Assembly (NCBI GenBank): GCA_050789255.1
Contig: JBOZRQ010000007.1
Coordinates: 62,001-126,000 of the forward strand
Direction: 5' to 3'
DNA: 64,000 bases
From: JBOZRQ01 sp050789255
Lineage (GTDB): Bacteria > Bacillota > Sulfobacillia > Symbiobacteriales > Symbiobacteriaceae
Shown: one piece after another, positions 25,233-33,352 of the stretch
Numbering within the stretch: position 1 is the first letter of the stretch
Layout: every line of letters begins with the position of its first letter
Made by a program: the position numbers and the translations under genes
The notes under the pieces: model-generated
Seen by the model: only the letters and a program-made list of their open reading frames with translations
What the model was told of the DNA's origin: nothing
Databases searched by the model: none

Positions 25233-26510
25233 CTATGACCGCATGAAGCCCTGGTAGTGACGCATCACCATCTGGGCCTCGATCTGCTTCATGGTCTCCA
25301 GTGCCACACCGACGACGATCAGCAGCGCGGTGCCGCCCAGGTAGGCCTCCTGTACACCGGTCACCTTGATAGCGATGATCGGCATTACACTCAGGCCAGC
25401 CAGGAACAGCGAACCGACCAGCGTAATCCGCTCGGAGATCCGAGACAGGTAGTCAGCGGTAGGCTTGCCGGGCCGGAAGCCCGGAATGAAGCCGCCGTTC
25501 TTCTTCATGTTATCCGCAATGTCGGTCGGGTTGAAAGTGACCGCCGTGTAGAAATACGTGAAGAAGACGATCATCAGGGAGAAGGCGAGCCAGTACCAAA
25601 CGCTCCCCGAGCTGAAGTGTGCGTTGACCCACCGAGCAAATGCCGAGGTCGGCACGAACTGGGCAATGGTCACCGGGAACATCAGCAGCGACTGAGCGAA
25701 GATGACCGGGATTACGCCGGCCTGGTTGATCTTCAGCGGCAGGTGAGTGCGCTGGCCGCCGTAGACACGCTTGCCCACGACCCGCTTAGCGTACTCGACC
25801 GGAATCTTGCGCACACCTTCGGTGATCAGGATCACGAGAGCCACGACGATAATCGCCAGAACAGCCACTAGGCCAAGCTGGAAGATGTTCAAAGCACCCG
25901 CGCGCACCATTTCGATCAACCGAATGATCGTATTCGGCACCCGAGCAACGATGTTCGCGAAGATAATCAGCGACATACCGTTGCCGATGCCCTTCTCCGT
26001 GATCATTTCGCCCATCCACATCAGGAAGGCGGTGCCAGCCGTAAGGCTGACCATGATCACGAAGAGCGTGGTCCAGTTGTTGTTCAGGTAAGCGTTCTGG
26101 TTTTTCAGGGTTAGCCCGAGACCGAACGCCTGTACCAAACCCAGGACCACCGTGCCGTAACGGGTATATTGCTGGATCTTCTTACGCCCTTCCTCGCCTT
26201 CCTTCTGCATCTCTTCCAGCTTCGGAATGACGATGGTCAGGAGCTGCATGATGATCGACGAGTTGATATACGGCGATACGCTCATCGCGAAGATGGCGAA
26301 CGACTTGAAGGCGCCACCGGAGAACAGGTCGACCAGACCGAGGAAACCCCCCCGGTCGAAAAGTCCCTTTACCACGTCCGGGTTAAGGCCCGGCACGGGA
26401 ATGTGTGCGCCGACACGTAGAACGACTAGCATCATAGCCGTGAAGAGCAACCGGTTTCTCAATCCGGGCATACGCAGCGAGTTGCGCAGCGTCTCCAGTG
26501 CGTTGGCCAT
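25233..26510 (-). CDS. secY: Preprotein translocase subunit SecY
   Basis: A 425-residue channel subunit with ten predicted membrane helices. Recognisable parts are LRNRLLFTAMMLVVLRVGAHIPVPG at the N-terminus, FSGGAFKSFAIFAMSVSPYINSSI in the plug region, GIGNGMSLIIFANIVARVP and the cytoplasmic loop KKNGGFIPGFRPGKPTADYL. RBS GAGGTGA lies inside the end of rplO. Confidence 0.98.
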   Translation of the reverse strand: MANALETLRNSLRMPGLRNRLLFTAMMLVVLRVGAHIPVPGLNPDVVKGLFDRGGFLGLVDLFSGGAFKSFAIFAMSVSPYINSSIIMQLLTIVIPKLEEMQKEGEEGRKKIQQYTRYGTVVLGLVQAFGLGLTLKNQNAYLNNNWTTLFVIMVSLTAGTAFLMWMGEMITEKGIGNGMSLIIFANIVARVPNTIIRLIEMVRAGALNIFQLGLVAVLAIIVVALVILITEGVRKIPVEYAKRVVGKRVYGGQRTHLPLKINQAGVIPVIFAQSLLMFPVTIAQFVPTSAFARWVNAHFSSGSVWYWLAFSLMIVFFTYFYTAVTFNPTDIADNMKKNGGFIPGFRPGKPTADYLSRISERITLVGSLFLAGLSVMPIIAIKVTGVQEAYLGGTALLIVVGVALETMKQIEAQMVMRHYQGFMRS

Positions 26511-26515
26511 GGCTG

Positions 26516-26983
26516 TTACTTCACCTCTTCGGTGGCTTCTCCGAGGACCTCGACCTTACCTCCAGCAGCTTCGATCTTCTGCTTAGCAGATTCGCTGATC
26601 TGATGGACACGAACGGTCAGAGCCTTGGTGATGTCACCGGTGCCCAGGACCTTCACGCCCTTGGTGGCGTTCTTGCACAGGCGGGACTCTTCGAGGAGCT
26701 CGGGAGTGACCACCGTGCCAGCCTCAAAGCGATCCAGCGTGCCGAGGTTCACGACCTCGTAACGCGTCCGGAACGGCTCGTTGGAGAAGCCACGCTTCGG
26801 GAGGCGGCGCATCAGGGGCATCTGGCCGCCCTCGAAGCCGGGGCGGACACCGCCGCCTGCGCGGGCGTTCTGACCCTTGTGGCCCTTACCGGAGGTCTTG
26901 CCAAGGCCCGAGCCGATACCACGGCCGAGGCGCTTGCGCTCCTTCTTAGCACCAGGATTGGGAGCAAGCTCATGCAAATGCAT
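26516..26983 (-). CDS. rplO: 50S ribosomal protein L15
   Basis: A 155-residue L15. Glycine/arginine-rich N-terminus KRLGRGIGSGLGKTSGKGHKG, FEGGQMPLMRRLPKRGF, and the C-terminal globular part KIEAAGGKVEVLGE. RBS GAGGTGA. Normal place between rpmD and secY. Confidence 0.98.
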   Translation of the reverse strand: MHLHELAPNPGAKKERKRLGRGIGSGLGKTSGKGHKGQNARAGGGVRPGFEGGQMPLMRRLPKRGFSNEPFRTRYEVVNLGTLDRFEAGTVVTPELLEESRLCKNATKGVKVLGTGDITKALTVRVHQISESAKQKIEAAGGKVEVLGEATEEVK

Positions 26984-27085
26984 CTGTCTGTCACCTCTTT
27001 TTCGTCAGGGTCTGGTGGGCGCCGTGCTGCAAAGCTCGGCGCCCCACTCACGTAACGGAGTCGCTAGACCCCGCATTTGGTTCGC

Positions 27086-27268
27086 TTAAGCTTCGGTGAC
27101 CTCGACGAGATGCGCCACCTTGGTGATCATGCCACGAATGGCAGGATTGTCGGGCTGCTCCACCGTCGAACCGGTCTTGCCAAGGCCCAGGGCCTTGCAG
27201 GTAGCGATCTGGTTCTTATGCTTGCCGGCCAGACCGCGCTTGAGGGTAATAATCAGCTTCTCAGCCAT
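27086..27268 (-). CDS. rpmD: 50S ribosomal protein L30
   Basis: A 60-residue L30: LIITLKRGLAGKHKNQIATC, ALGLGKTGSTVEQPDNPAIRG, MITKVAHLVEV. Normal length. Between rpsE and rplO. Confidence 0.98.
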   Translation of the reverse strand: MAEKLIITLKRGLAGKHKNQIATCKALGLGKTGSTVEQPDNPAIRGMITKVAHLVEVTEA

Positions 27269-27282
27269 CTGTATTACCCCCC

Positions 27283-27783
27283 TTAACCGAGAATCTGCTC
27301 GACAGGCTTGCCGCGCAGCTTCGCAACTTCCTCAGCACTCTTGAGCGCCTTCAAGCCGGCGAGGGTGGCGAGCACCTGATTCGCGGCGTTGTTGGAGCCC
27401 AGGCTCTTGGTGAGGATGTTACGAATACCGGCAGCCTCGAGCACGGCGCGGACAGCGCCGCCGGCGATAACGCCGGTACCCTCGGAAGCAGGCTTCAGCA
27501 GAACCCGGCCAGCACCGAACTCACCGACCACCTCGTGGGGGATCGTGGTGCCGTTCAGGGGAATCGCAACCATTGACTTCTTGGCGTCTTCGGTGCCCTT
27601 GCGGACAGCCTCGGGGATTTCGGCGGCCTTGCCCAGGCCGGCGCCCACGTGGCCGTTACCGTCGCCGACAACCATGAGAGCGGAGAAGCTCATGCGGCGG
27701 CCGCCCTTCACGGTCTTGGCGACACGGCGAAGGTCCACCATCTTCTCCTTCAGGTCCATCTGGCTGGTATCAATGCGAGCCAC
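27283..27783 (-). CDS. rpsE: 30S ribosomal protein S5
   Basis: A 166-residue S5. The dsRNA-binding-like domain shows RRVAKTVKGGRRMSFSALMVVGDGNGHVG, and the C-terminal domain has VIAGGAVRAVLEAAGIRNILTKSLGSNN. It starts at GTG with GAGGGAGGG upstream. It affects translational accuracy; the loop region VKGGRR is conserved. Confidence 0.98.
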   Translation of the reverse strand: MARIDTSQMDLKEKMVDLRRVAKTVKGGRRMSFSALMVVGDGNGHVGAGLGKAAEIPEAVRKGTEDAKKSMVAIPLNGTTIPHEVVGEFGAGRVLLKPASEGTGVIAGGAVRAVLEAAGIRNILTKSLGSNNAANQVLATLAGLKALKSAEEVAKLRGKPVEQILG

Positions 27784-27804
27784 TTCGTTGTTCCCTCCCT
27801 CGAC

Positions 27805-28176
27805 TTAGAACTGCAGACCGGCTTCGCGAGCGGCGTCAGCGAGAGCGGCAACCCGACCATGGTACAGGTAGCCAGCACGGTCGAACACGACCAGGGTCAC
27901 GCCAGCGGCGACAGCACGCTTGGCAATAACCTCGCCGACGATCTTGGCGGCGTCAACGTTGCCGCCGGTGCCTTCCAGCCGGCCCTTCACCTCGGGGTCG
28001 AGAGTGGAGGCAGAAACCAGCGTCTTGCCGACGGTGTCGTCAATCAGCTGGGCATAGATGTTCTGGTTGGAACGGAAGACGTTAAGCCGCGGCCGCTCGG
28101 GCGTGCCGTGGACGGTCTTCCGAACGCGGACCTGGCGCACCTGGCGCTTCGCATTGCGGTCCTGCTTGGTAATCAT
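27805..28176 (-). CDS. rplR: 50S ribosomal protein L18
   Basis: A 123-residue 5S rRNA-binding protein: RVRKTVHGTPERPRLNVFRSNQNIYAQLIDD, and FDRAGYLYHGRVAALADAAREAGLQF at the end. Standard position between rplF and rpsE. Confidence 0.98.
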   Translation of the reverse strand: MITKQDRNAKRQVRQVRVRKTVHGTPERPRLNVFRSNQNIYAQLIDDTVGKTLVSASTLDPEVKGRLEGTGGNVDAAKIVGEVIAKRAVAAGVTLVVFDRAGYLYHGRVAALADAAREAGLQF

Positions 28177-28190
28177 CCTCGGTCACCCCC

Positions 28191-28730
28191 TTACTTCTTA
28201 CCGGTCTTGCCTTCCTTGCGGCGGATCTTCTCACCAGCGTACTTGATGCCCTTGCCCAGGTACGGCTCGGGCGGACGGACCGAACGGATGTTGGCGGCCA
28301 CCTGGCCGACAACCTCCTTGTCGATGCCGTTCACCACGATCTGGTTCTGGGCCGGCACAACGAACTCGATGCCCGCAGGGGCCTCGAACTCGACCGGGTG
28401 CGAGAAGCCAACGGTCAGGGTCAGCTTGGTACCGGCCTTAGCAGCACGGTAGCCGGTGCCGACCATCTCCAGGTTCCGGGAATAGCCCTTCGTCACGCCC
28501 TCGACCATGTTGTTGATCAGGGAGCGAGTCAGGCCATGCAGCGCCTTGTGGTTCCGCTCATCCGAAGGACGGGCGACCAGGAGGGCGCCGTTCTCAATGG
28601 TGATGATCATGTCCTTGTTCAGCTGGCGGCTCAGGGTGCCCTTCGGGCCCTTGACGGTCACGAGGTTGCCCTCGTTCTTCACCTCAACACCAGCGGGGAG
28701 CTTAATCGGAGCCTTACCGATACGAGACAC
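28191..28730 (-). CDS. rplF: 50S ribosomal protein L6
   Basis: A 179-residue L6 with the N-terminal SRIGKAPIKLPAGVEV, TRSLINNMVEGVTKGY, and the second-half motif SVRPPEPYLGKGIKYAGE, the L6 signature near the sarcin-ricin loop. GTG start with GGAGG upstream. Confidence 0.98.
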   Translation of the reverse strand: MSRIGKAPIKLPAGVEVKNEGNLVTVKGPKGTLSRQLNKDMIITIENGALLVARPSDERNHKALHGLTRSLINNMVEGVTKGYSRNLEMVGTGYRAAKAGTKLTLTVGFSHPVEFEAPAGIEFVVPAQNQIVVNGIDKEVVGQVAANIRSVRPPEPYLGKGIKYAGEKIRRKEGKTGKK

Positions 28731-28746
28731 GGCTGCACCTCCTTCC

Positions 28747-29145
28747 TTACCAGATGTAGCAGAGAACCTCGCCGCCGACGCCTTCCTGGCGGGCCTTCTT
28801 GTCAGTCATGATGCCGCGGGAGGTGCTCAGAATCGCGATACCAAGACCGCGGAGCACCTTGGGCACCTGATCCTTCTTGGCGTAAACGCGCAGGCCGGGC
28901 TTCGAGATACGGCGCAGGCCAGAAATGACCTTGGTCTTGTTCGGGCCGTACTTCAGGAACACCCGGATGATGCCCTGGTGACCGTTGTCGACCCACTCGA
29001 AGTCCCGCACGAAGCCCTCGTCCTTCAGGATCTGGACGATGGCCTTCTTCAGCTTGGAGCCCGGAACCTCGATGCGGTCATGGTTCACCATGTTCGCGTT
29101 GCGGATGCGAGTAAGCAGGTCCGCGATCGGATCAGAAACCACCAT
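28747..29145 (-). CDS. rpsH: 30S ribosomal protein S8
   Basis: A 132-residue central-domain assembly protein: DPIADLLTRIRNANMVNHDRI, LRRISKPGLRVYAKKDQVPKV, LSTSRGIMTDKKARQEGVGG. ATG 29145 has AAAGGAGG upstream; the open frame further upstream covers the 150-base rpsN-rpsH spacer, which shows only GC-rich stems. Confidence 0.98.
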   Translation of the reverse strand: MVVSDPIADLLTRIRNANMVNHDRIEVPGSKLKKAIVQILKDEGFVRDFEWVDNGHQGIIRVFLKYGPNKTKVISGLRRISKPGLRVYAKKDQVPKVLRGLGIAILSTSRGIMTDKKARQEGVGGEVLCYIW

Positions 29146-29295
29146 GTCGCTTAATCCTCCTTTCAGGATCGGGCGGTTGGAGTTGGTGAACAGGCGTAAC
29201 CTGCGCCCCGGCGTGGAGGTTGTTACACTTCGCCGGTGGCTGGCAGCGGCGGGTATGTCCCGCTCGCTGCCCAACTCCCCTGCCCGGTCTCATCA

Positions 29296-29481
29296 CTACC
29301 AGCTAGCCTTACGAACGCCGGGAATCTGGCCCTCATGGGCCAGCTTGCGGAAGCAGTGACGGCAGATGCCGAACTTCCGCATGTAGGCATGGGGACGGCC
29401 GCACAGCTTGCACCGGTTGTAGGACCGGACCTCAAACTTCTGCGGGCCCGCCGCCTTCAGCTTCAACGAAGTCTTTGCCAC
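29296..29481 (-). CDS. rpsZ: 30S ribosomal protein S14, zinc-binding (type Z)
   Basis: A 61-residue short S14 with two CxxC pairs (CKLCGRPH and CRHC) that hold zinc, and the C-terminal GQIPGVRKASW. GTG start with GGAGGGG upstream. Also called rpsN in many annotations. Between rplE and rpsH as in Bacillus. Confidence 0.98.
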   Translation of the reverse strand: MAKTSLKLKAAGPQKFEVRSYNRCKLCGRPHAYMRKFGICRHCFRKLAHEGQIPGVRKASW

Positions 29482-29494
29482 GGCAGTCCCCTCC

Positions 29495-30037
29495 TTAGCT
29501 TTCCTTGAACGGCATGCCCAGGCCCTTGAGGAGCGCCTTGGCCTCCTCGTCGGTCTTGGCAGTCGTCACAATAATGATGTCCATGCCCCGGATCTTATCT
29601 ACCTTATCGTAGTCGATCTCCGGGAAGATAAGCTGTTCCTTGAGGCCGAGGGCGTAATTGCCACGGCCGTCAAAAGCCTTCGGCGAAACGCCGCGGAAGT
29701 CACGCACACGGGGCAGAGCAACGTAGAAGAGCTTCTCGACGAAGTCCCACATGCGCTCGCCACGCAGGGTCACCTTGCAGCCGATGGGCATGCCCTGGCG
29801 AATCTTGAAGGTCGCGATGGACTTCTTCGCACGGGTGACCACGGGACGCTGACCGGTGATGGCGGCGATATCGCCCACGGCGGCGTCAACAGCCTTGGCG
29901 TTCTGAACCGCCTCGCCGAGACCAACGTTAACGACGACCTTCTCCAGATGGGGGAGCATCATCACGTTGGGGTAATTGAACTGCTTCTGAAGTGCAGGCA
30001 CAACTTCCTGCTCATACTTCTTCTTCAGGTTGGCCAA
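29495..30037 (-). CDS. rplE: 50S ribosomal protein L5
   Basis: A 180-residue 5S rRNA-binding protein: MMLPHLEKVVVNVGLGEAVQ, RPVVTRAKKSIATFKIRQG, GRGNYALGLKEQLIFPEIDY. I chose TTG at 30037, ten bases after GGAGG, because the upstream TTG at 30046 is only one base from the RBS; this gives the usual length of about 180. Confidence 0.97.
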   Translation of the reverse strand: MANLKKKYEQEVVPALQKQFNYPNVMMLPHLEKVVVNVGLGEAVQNAKAVDAAVGDIAAITGQRPVVTRAKKSIATFKIRQGMPIGCKVTLRGERMWDFVEKLFYVALPRVRDFRGVSPKAFDGRGNYALGLKEQLIFPEIDYDKVDKIRGMDIIIVTTAKTDEEAKALLKGLGMPFKES

Positions 30038-30074
30038 GTGACACAAGCCTCCTTTCTACGGCGCCGCTAAGCGG

Positions 30075-30341
30075 TTAGCCGTTCTTCTTCTTTGCTTTCT
30101 TCTGCTCGATCTTCTCCAGGGACATCACGTTGGAAGCGTCGATCGGAGCTTCCATTTCGATGATGCCGCCCTGCATGTTCCGAGCGGAGGGCTTGGTGTG
30201 CTTCTTGACCACATTGACCCCGGCGACCACCACACGGTTGGTCTTGGGGAGGACCTTAGTAACCTTGCCCTGCTTGCCCTTGTCCTTGCCGGTAATGACG
30301 ACGACCTCGTCATCCTTCTTGACATGAACCTTGTTAGCCAT
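30075..30341 (-). CDS. rplX: 50S ribosomal protein L24
   Basis: An 88-residue assembly-initiator protein with a KOW motif, DEVVVITGKDKGKQGKVTKVLP, and HTKPSARNMQGGIIEMEAPI. It is shorter than the 100-105 residues usual in Firmicutes: the C-terminal segment is replaced by a lysine tail (EQKKAKKKNG). RBS GGAGGAGG. Confidence 0.97.
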   Translation of the reverse strand: MANKVHVKKDDEVVVITGKDKGKQGKVTKVLPKTNRVVVAGVNVVKKHTKPSARNMQGGIIEMEAPIDASNVMSLEKIEQKKAKKKNG

Positions 30342-30359
30342 TTTGCTACCTCCTCCCGA

Positions 30360-30728
30360 CTACAGAACTTCGGGAGCCAGGGAGATGATCTTCATGAACT
30401 CACGGTCGCGCAGTTCGCGAGCGACCGGGCCGAAGATACGGGTGCCCTTGGGCTCCTTCTCGTCCTTCAGGATGACGGCAGCGTTCTCGTCGAAGCGGAT
30501 GTAGGAGCCATCCACGCGGCGAGCGGGCTTCCGAGTACGGACCACCACGGCCTTGACCACGTCGCCCTTCTTGACGACGCCGCCCGGAGCCGCGGCCTTG
30601 ACCGAGCAAACGATAATGTCGCCGATGCCGGCATAACGATGCCGGGAACCGCCCAGGACCTTGATGCACATCAGTTCCTTGGCGCCGGTGTTGTCGGCCA
30701 CCGCCAGACGGGTCTGGACCTGGATCAT
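30360..30728 (-). CDS. rplN: 50S ribosomal protein L14
   Basis: A 122-residue L14: MIQVQTRLAVADNTGAKELM, the signature GGVVKKGDVVKAVVVRTRKP, and FDENAAVILKDEKEPKGTRI. It sits next to bridge B8. RBS GAGGAGG. Confidence 0.98.
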   Translation of the reverse strand: MIQVQTRLAVADNTGAKELMCIKVLGGSRHRYAGIGDIIVCSVKAAAPGGVVKKGDVVKAVVVRTRKPARRVDGSYIRFDENAAVILKDEKEPKGTRIFGPVARELRDREFMKIISLAPEVL

Positions 30729-30845
30729 AAGCCGAACCTCCTCTCAAAAGTCAGCCGGTTTCCCATCCCCCGGAGAGGGGAGGGACCTTGCTAACCTGCC
30801 CTTACGACAGGCCCCGAGTCTTGTCGGGGATTAAATTCGGTGCGA

Positions 30846-31109
30846 TTAACCCTGTGCGGTCTCGATAATCTCGACCACACGCCAGCGCTTGTCCTTGGAC
30901 AGCGGGCGGGTCTCCATGATCCGGACCTTGTCTCCAACCTTGCACTGGTTCTGCTCGTCATGGGCCTTGAACTTGGTGGTCTGCTTCACGCGCTTACCGT
31001 AAAGCGGGTGCTCCACCAGGGTCTCAACGCTGACGACGACGGTCTTCTCCATCTTGTCGCTGGTGACCACGCCAACGCGGGTCTTGCGGAGATTACGCTC
31101 TTCAGTCAT
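30846..31109 (-). CDS. rpsQ: 30S ribosomal protein S17
   Basis: An 87-residue OB-fold protein: TRVGVVTSDKMEKTVVVSVE, HPLYGKRVKQTTKFKAHDE, GDKVRIMETRPLSKDKRWRV. RBS GAGGAGG. The 117-base gap downstream to rplN holds short GC stems (for example CCCCGA/TCGGGG near 30812-30830) and no gene. Confidence 0.98.
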   Translation of the reverse strand: MTEERNLRKTRVGVVTSDKMEKTVVVSVETLVEHPLYGKRVKQTTKFKAHDEQNQCKVGDKVRIMETRPLSKDKRWRVVEIIETAQG

Positions 31110-31128
31110 GCTTTAACCTCCTCCCGTG

Positions 31129-31329
31129 TTAGGCGTTCGCCTTGAGCTCGCGCTCACGGATGAGGGTCTTGCACTGAGCAATAGACCGCCGCACCTCGCG
31201 AATACGAGCGGGGTTATCCAGATTGTTGACCGCCAGCTGGAAACGGAGGTTAAAGAGTTCCTCCTTCAGGCTGGCCACCTTGCTATTGAGTTCCTCGGTG
31301 GACATATCCCGGAGTTCCTTAACCTTCAT
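31129..31329 (-). CDS. rpmC: 50S ribosomal protein L29
   Basis: A 66-residue helical hairpin protein at the exit tunnel: MKVKELRDMSTEELNSKVAS, LKEELFNLRFQLAVNNLDN, RIREVRRSIAQCKTLIRER. The start is ATG 31329, within the end of rplP (11-base overlap), with GGTGG upstream; the frame also allows GTG codons a little earlier. Confidence 0.97.
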   Translation of the reverse strand: MKVKELRDMSTEELNSKVASLKEELFNLRFQLAVNNLDNPARIREVRRSIAQCKTLIRERELKANA

Positions 31330-31783
31330 TCGCTTCACCACCCGTCTCAGCCACGGCGGCAGTGGTCTCCGCCTTGGTCACGAACTTGGTCTTGATCGGA
31401 AGCTTGTGAGCCGCGAGGCGCATGGCTTCCTTGGCGGTCTCGACGGGGACGCCGGCCAGCTCGAACATGATCCGGCCCGGCTTGACAACCGCAACCCAGT
31501 ACTCCGGGGCGCCCTTACCGGAACCCATACGGGTCTCGGCGGGCTTGCGGGTAATGGACTTGTGCGGGAACACCTTGATCCAGACCTGGCCGCCACGCTT
31601 GATGAAGCGAGTCATCGCGATACGAGCAGCCTCGATCTGACGGTCGGTCACGAAGCCGGCTTCAAGAGCCACGAGGCCGTACTCGCCAAAGGAGACAAAG
31701 GTGCCGCCCTTGGACTGGCCACGGTTCAGCTTAACGGCGGCCTTGTGAGGCCGGCGCCACTTAACACGCTTCGGAGCGAGCAT
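31319..31783 (-). CDS. rplP: 50S ribosomal protein L16
   Basis: A 154-residue protein near the A-site tRNA elbow: MLAPKRVKWRRPHKAAVKLN, ITRFIKRGGQVWIKVFPHKS, RMGSGKGAPEYWVAVVKPGR. It is about ten residues longer than usual, with an alanine/glutamate-rich tail (KAETTAAVAETGGEANEG). The start overlaps the rpsC stop as TAATG. Confidence 0.98.
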   Translation of the reverse strand: MLAPKRVKWRRPHKAAVKLNRGQSKGGTFVSFGEYGLVALEAGFVTDRQIEAARIAMTRFIKRGGQVWIKVFPHKSITRKPAETRMGSGKGAPEYWVAVVKPGRIMFELAGVPVETAKEAMRLAAHKLPIKTKFVTKAETTAAVAETGGEANEG

Positions 31784-32670
31784 TAGCTACGACCTCCTTC
31801 CCGATTGACGGGCTTCGGGCCGGCCGCAATCGCAGCACGGTCAACGGCGGGACGGGGGCCACCCTGCGGACGGCCGGCGCCACCAGGGCCACCAGGGCCA
31901 CGGTTGCCACCAGGACCACCAGCACCGCGGTTGCCGCCACGGCCACCGGCGCCACCAGCGCCACGGTTGCCGCCACGGCCGCCGCGATCGCCGCCACGGC
32001 CCTCGCGGTCGCCGCGCTCACGGCGCTCGCCAGGAGCAGGAGCAGCAGTGCGGTCGCCGACGAACATCCAGCACTTCACGCCGATCTTGCCGTACGTGGT
32101 GTTGGCCTCAGCGAAGCCGTAGTCGATGTTAGCACGGAGGGTGTGCAGGGGCACAGTGCCCTCCCAGGACCGCTCCTTGCGGGCGATTTCGGCGCCGCCG
32201 ATACGGCCGCTGATGATGACACGGATACCCTTGGCGCCCATGCGCATCGACTTCTGGATCGACTGCTTGATGGCACGGCGGAAGGCAATCCGCTTCTCGA
32301 GCTGCTGGGCGATGTTCTCGGCCACCAGCTGAGCGTCCAGTTCGGCAGACCGGATCTCAACAACGTTGAGGGAGACGGACTTGCCGGTCATGTTCTCCAG
32401 GGTCTTCTGCAGGTCGGCGATACCGGCGCCCTGCTTGCCGATCACCATGCCCGGCTTAGCGGTGTGCACGGTGACCTTCAGGCGGTTGGCGGCACGCTCG
32501 ATCTCAATCCGGGAGACGCCGCTGTTATACAGCGCCTTCTTCACGAACTTGCGAACCTTCACGTCCTCAACGAGGAGGTCGGAGAAGTTCTTCTTGTTGG
32601 CGTACCACTTGGTATCCCAATCCTTGACGATACCAATGCGGAGGCCCTTCGGGTGTACTTTCTGACCCAC
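31783..32670 (-). CDS. rpsC: 30S ribosomal protein S3 with Gly/Arg-rich tail
   Basis: A 295-residue S3; the usual bacterial length is 210-235. Residues 1-207 are canonical: MGQKVHPKGLRIGIVKDWDT, KH domain with VIGKQGAGIADLQ, and TTYGKIGVKCWMF. Residues about 208-295 are an added tail with RGG-like repeats (GGRGGNRGAGG occurs twice) followed by GGPRPAVDRAAIAAGPKPVN. S3 forms the mRNA entry channel and has helicase activity with S4 and S5; the tail is on its solvent side and could bind RNA, which is inference. Confidence 0.97.
   Translation of the reverse strand: MGQKVHPKGLRIGIVKDWDTKWYANKKNFSDLLVEDVKVRKFVKKALYNSGVSRIEIERAANRLKVTVHTAKPGMVIGKQGAGIADLQKTLENMTGKSVSLNVVEIRSAELDAQLVAENIAQQLEKRIAFRRAIKQSIQKSMRMGAKGIRVIISGRIGGAEIARKERSWEGTVPLHTLRANIDYGFAEANTTYGKIGVKCWMFVGDRTAAPAPGERRERGDREGRGGDRGGRGGNRGAGGAGGRGGNRGAGGPGGNRGPGGPGGAGRPQGGPRPAVDRAAIAAGPKPVNREGGRS
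31874..32010 (-). repeat. GGN codon repeat tract in rpsC
   Basis: A low-complexity coding tract of repeated GGT/GGC, CGT and AAC codons encoding the Gly-Arg-Asn-rich S3 tail. The unit GGRGGNRGAGG appears twice in tandem, then degenerates to GGPGGNRGPGG. Likely to expand or contract by slippage. Confidence 0.75.
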
Positions 32671-32671
32671 T

Positions 32672-33013
32672 TTACTTAGCCTCCTTTTCCTTCACCGTAA
32701 CGGTGATGTGGGAGGTCCGCTTCAGGATCGGGAACGCCTGTCCCCGCTGCCGCGGATGGAACCGCTTCATGGTCGGTCCCTGGTCAACGAAGGCCTGGGC
32801 AATCACCAGGTTATCCTTGTTGAGGTTGAAGTTGTGCTCAGCGTTCGCAGCGGCGCTCTTGATCACCTTGGCGATCGGCTCGCTGGCACGCTTGGGAATA
32901 AACTTGAGGAGCGTCAGCGCCTCGCTCACACTCTTGCCTCGGACCAGATCGATAACGATCCGGACCTTGCGAGGGGAGATGCGAACATGGCGGGTGCTAG
33001 CCTTCACTTCCAC
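32672..33013 (-). CDS. rplV: 50S ribosomal protein L22
   Basis: A 113-residue L22 with the exit-tunnel hairpin. It has ASTRHVRISPRKVRIVIDLV, RGKSVSEALTLLKFIPKRA, KRFHPRQRGQAFPILKRTSH. GTG start nine bases after GGAGG. One base separates it from rpsC. Confidence 0.98.
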   Translation of the reverse strand: MEVKASTRHVRISPRKVRIVIDLVRGKSVSEALTLLKFIPKRASEPIAKVIKSAAANAEHNFNLNKDNLVIAQAFVDQGPTMKRFHPRQRGQAFPILKRTSHITVTVKEKEAK

Positions 33014-33051
33014 GTGCGTTAACCTCCTTCACTCAGACTTCAAGGGTTTTG

Positions 33052-33333
33052 TTACCGAACGCGGCTGGACTTCTCATCGCCGCCGTGACCCTTGAAGGTC
33101 CGGGTCGGAGCGAACTCACCCAGCTTGTGGCCAACCATCTCTTCGGTGACATACACCGGGATATGCTTCTGGCCGTTGTGGACACCGATCGTGTGGCCGA
33201 CCATCTCCGGGAAGATGGTGCAGTCACGGGCCCAGGTCTTGAAGACCTTCTTCTCGCCCTTATCGTTCATGGCGAGGATCTTCTTCTCAACTGAGGAGTC
33301 GATATACGGCCCCTTCTTGAGGGAACGACCCAT
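33052..33333 (-). CDS. rpsS: 30S ribosomal protein S19
   Basis: A 93-residue head protein: GRSLKKGPYIDSSVEKKILA, RDCTIFPEMVGHTIGVHNGQ, GHKLGEFAPTRTFKGHGGDE. Normal length. Between rplB and rplV. Confidence 0.98.
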   Translation of the reverse strand: MGRSLKKGPYIDSSVEKKILAMNDKGEKKVFKTWARDCTIFPEMVGHTIGVHNGQKHIPVYVTEEMVGHKLGEFAPTRTFKGHGGDEKSSRVR

Positions 33334-33352
33334 TTGTTTCTACACCCCTTCC

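Noticed and set aside
31874..32010. The repetitive GCCACC tract as a possible CRISPR array or satellite
   Set aside because: It is in frame within rpsC, has no spacer structure, and encodes the Gly/Arg-rich S3 tail.
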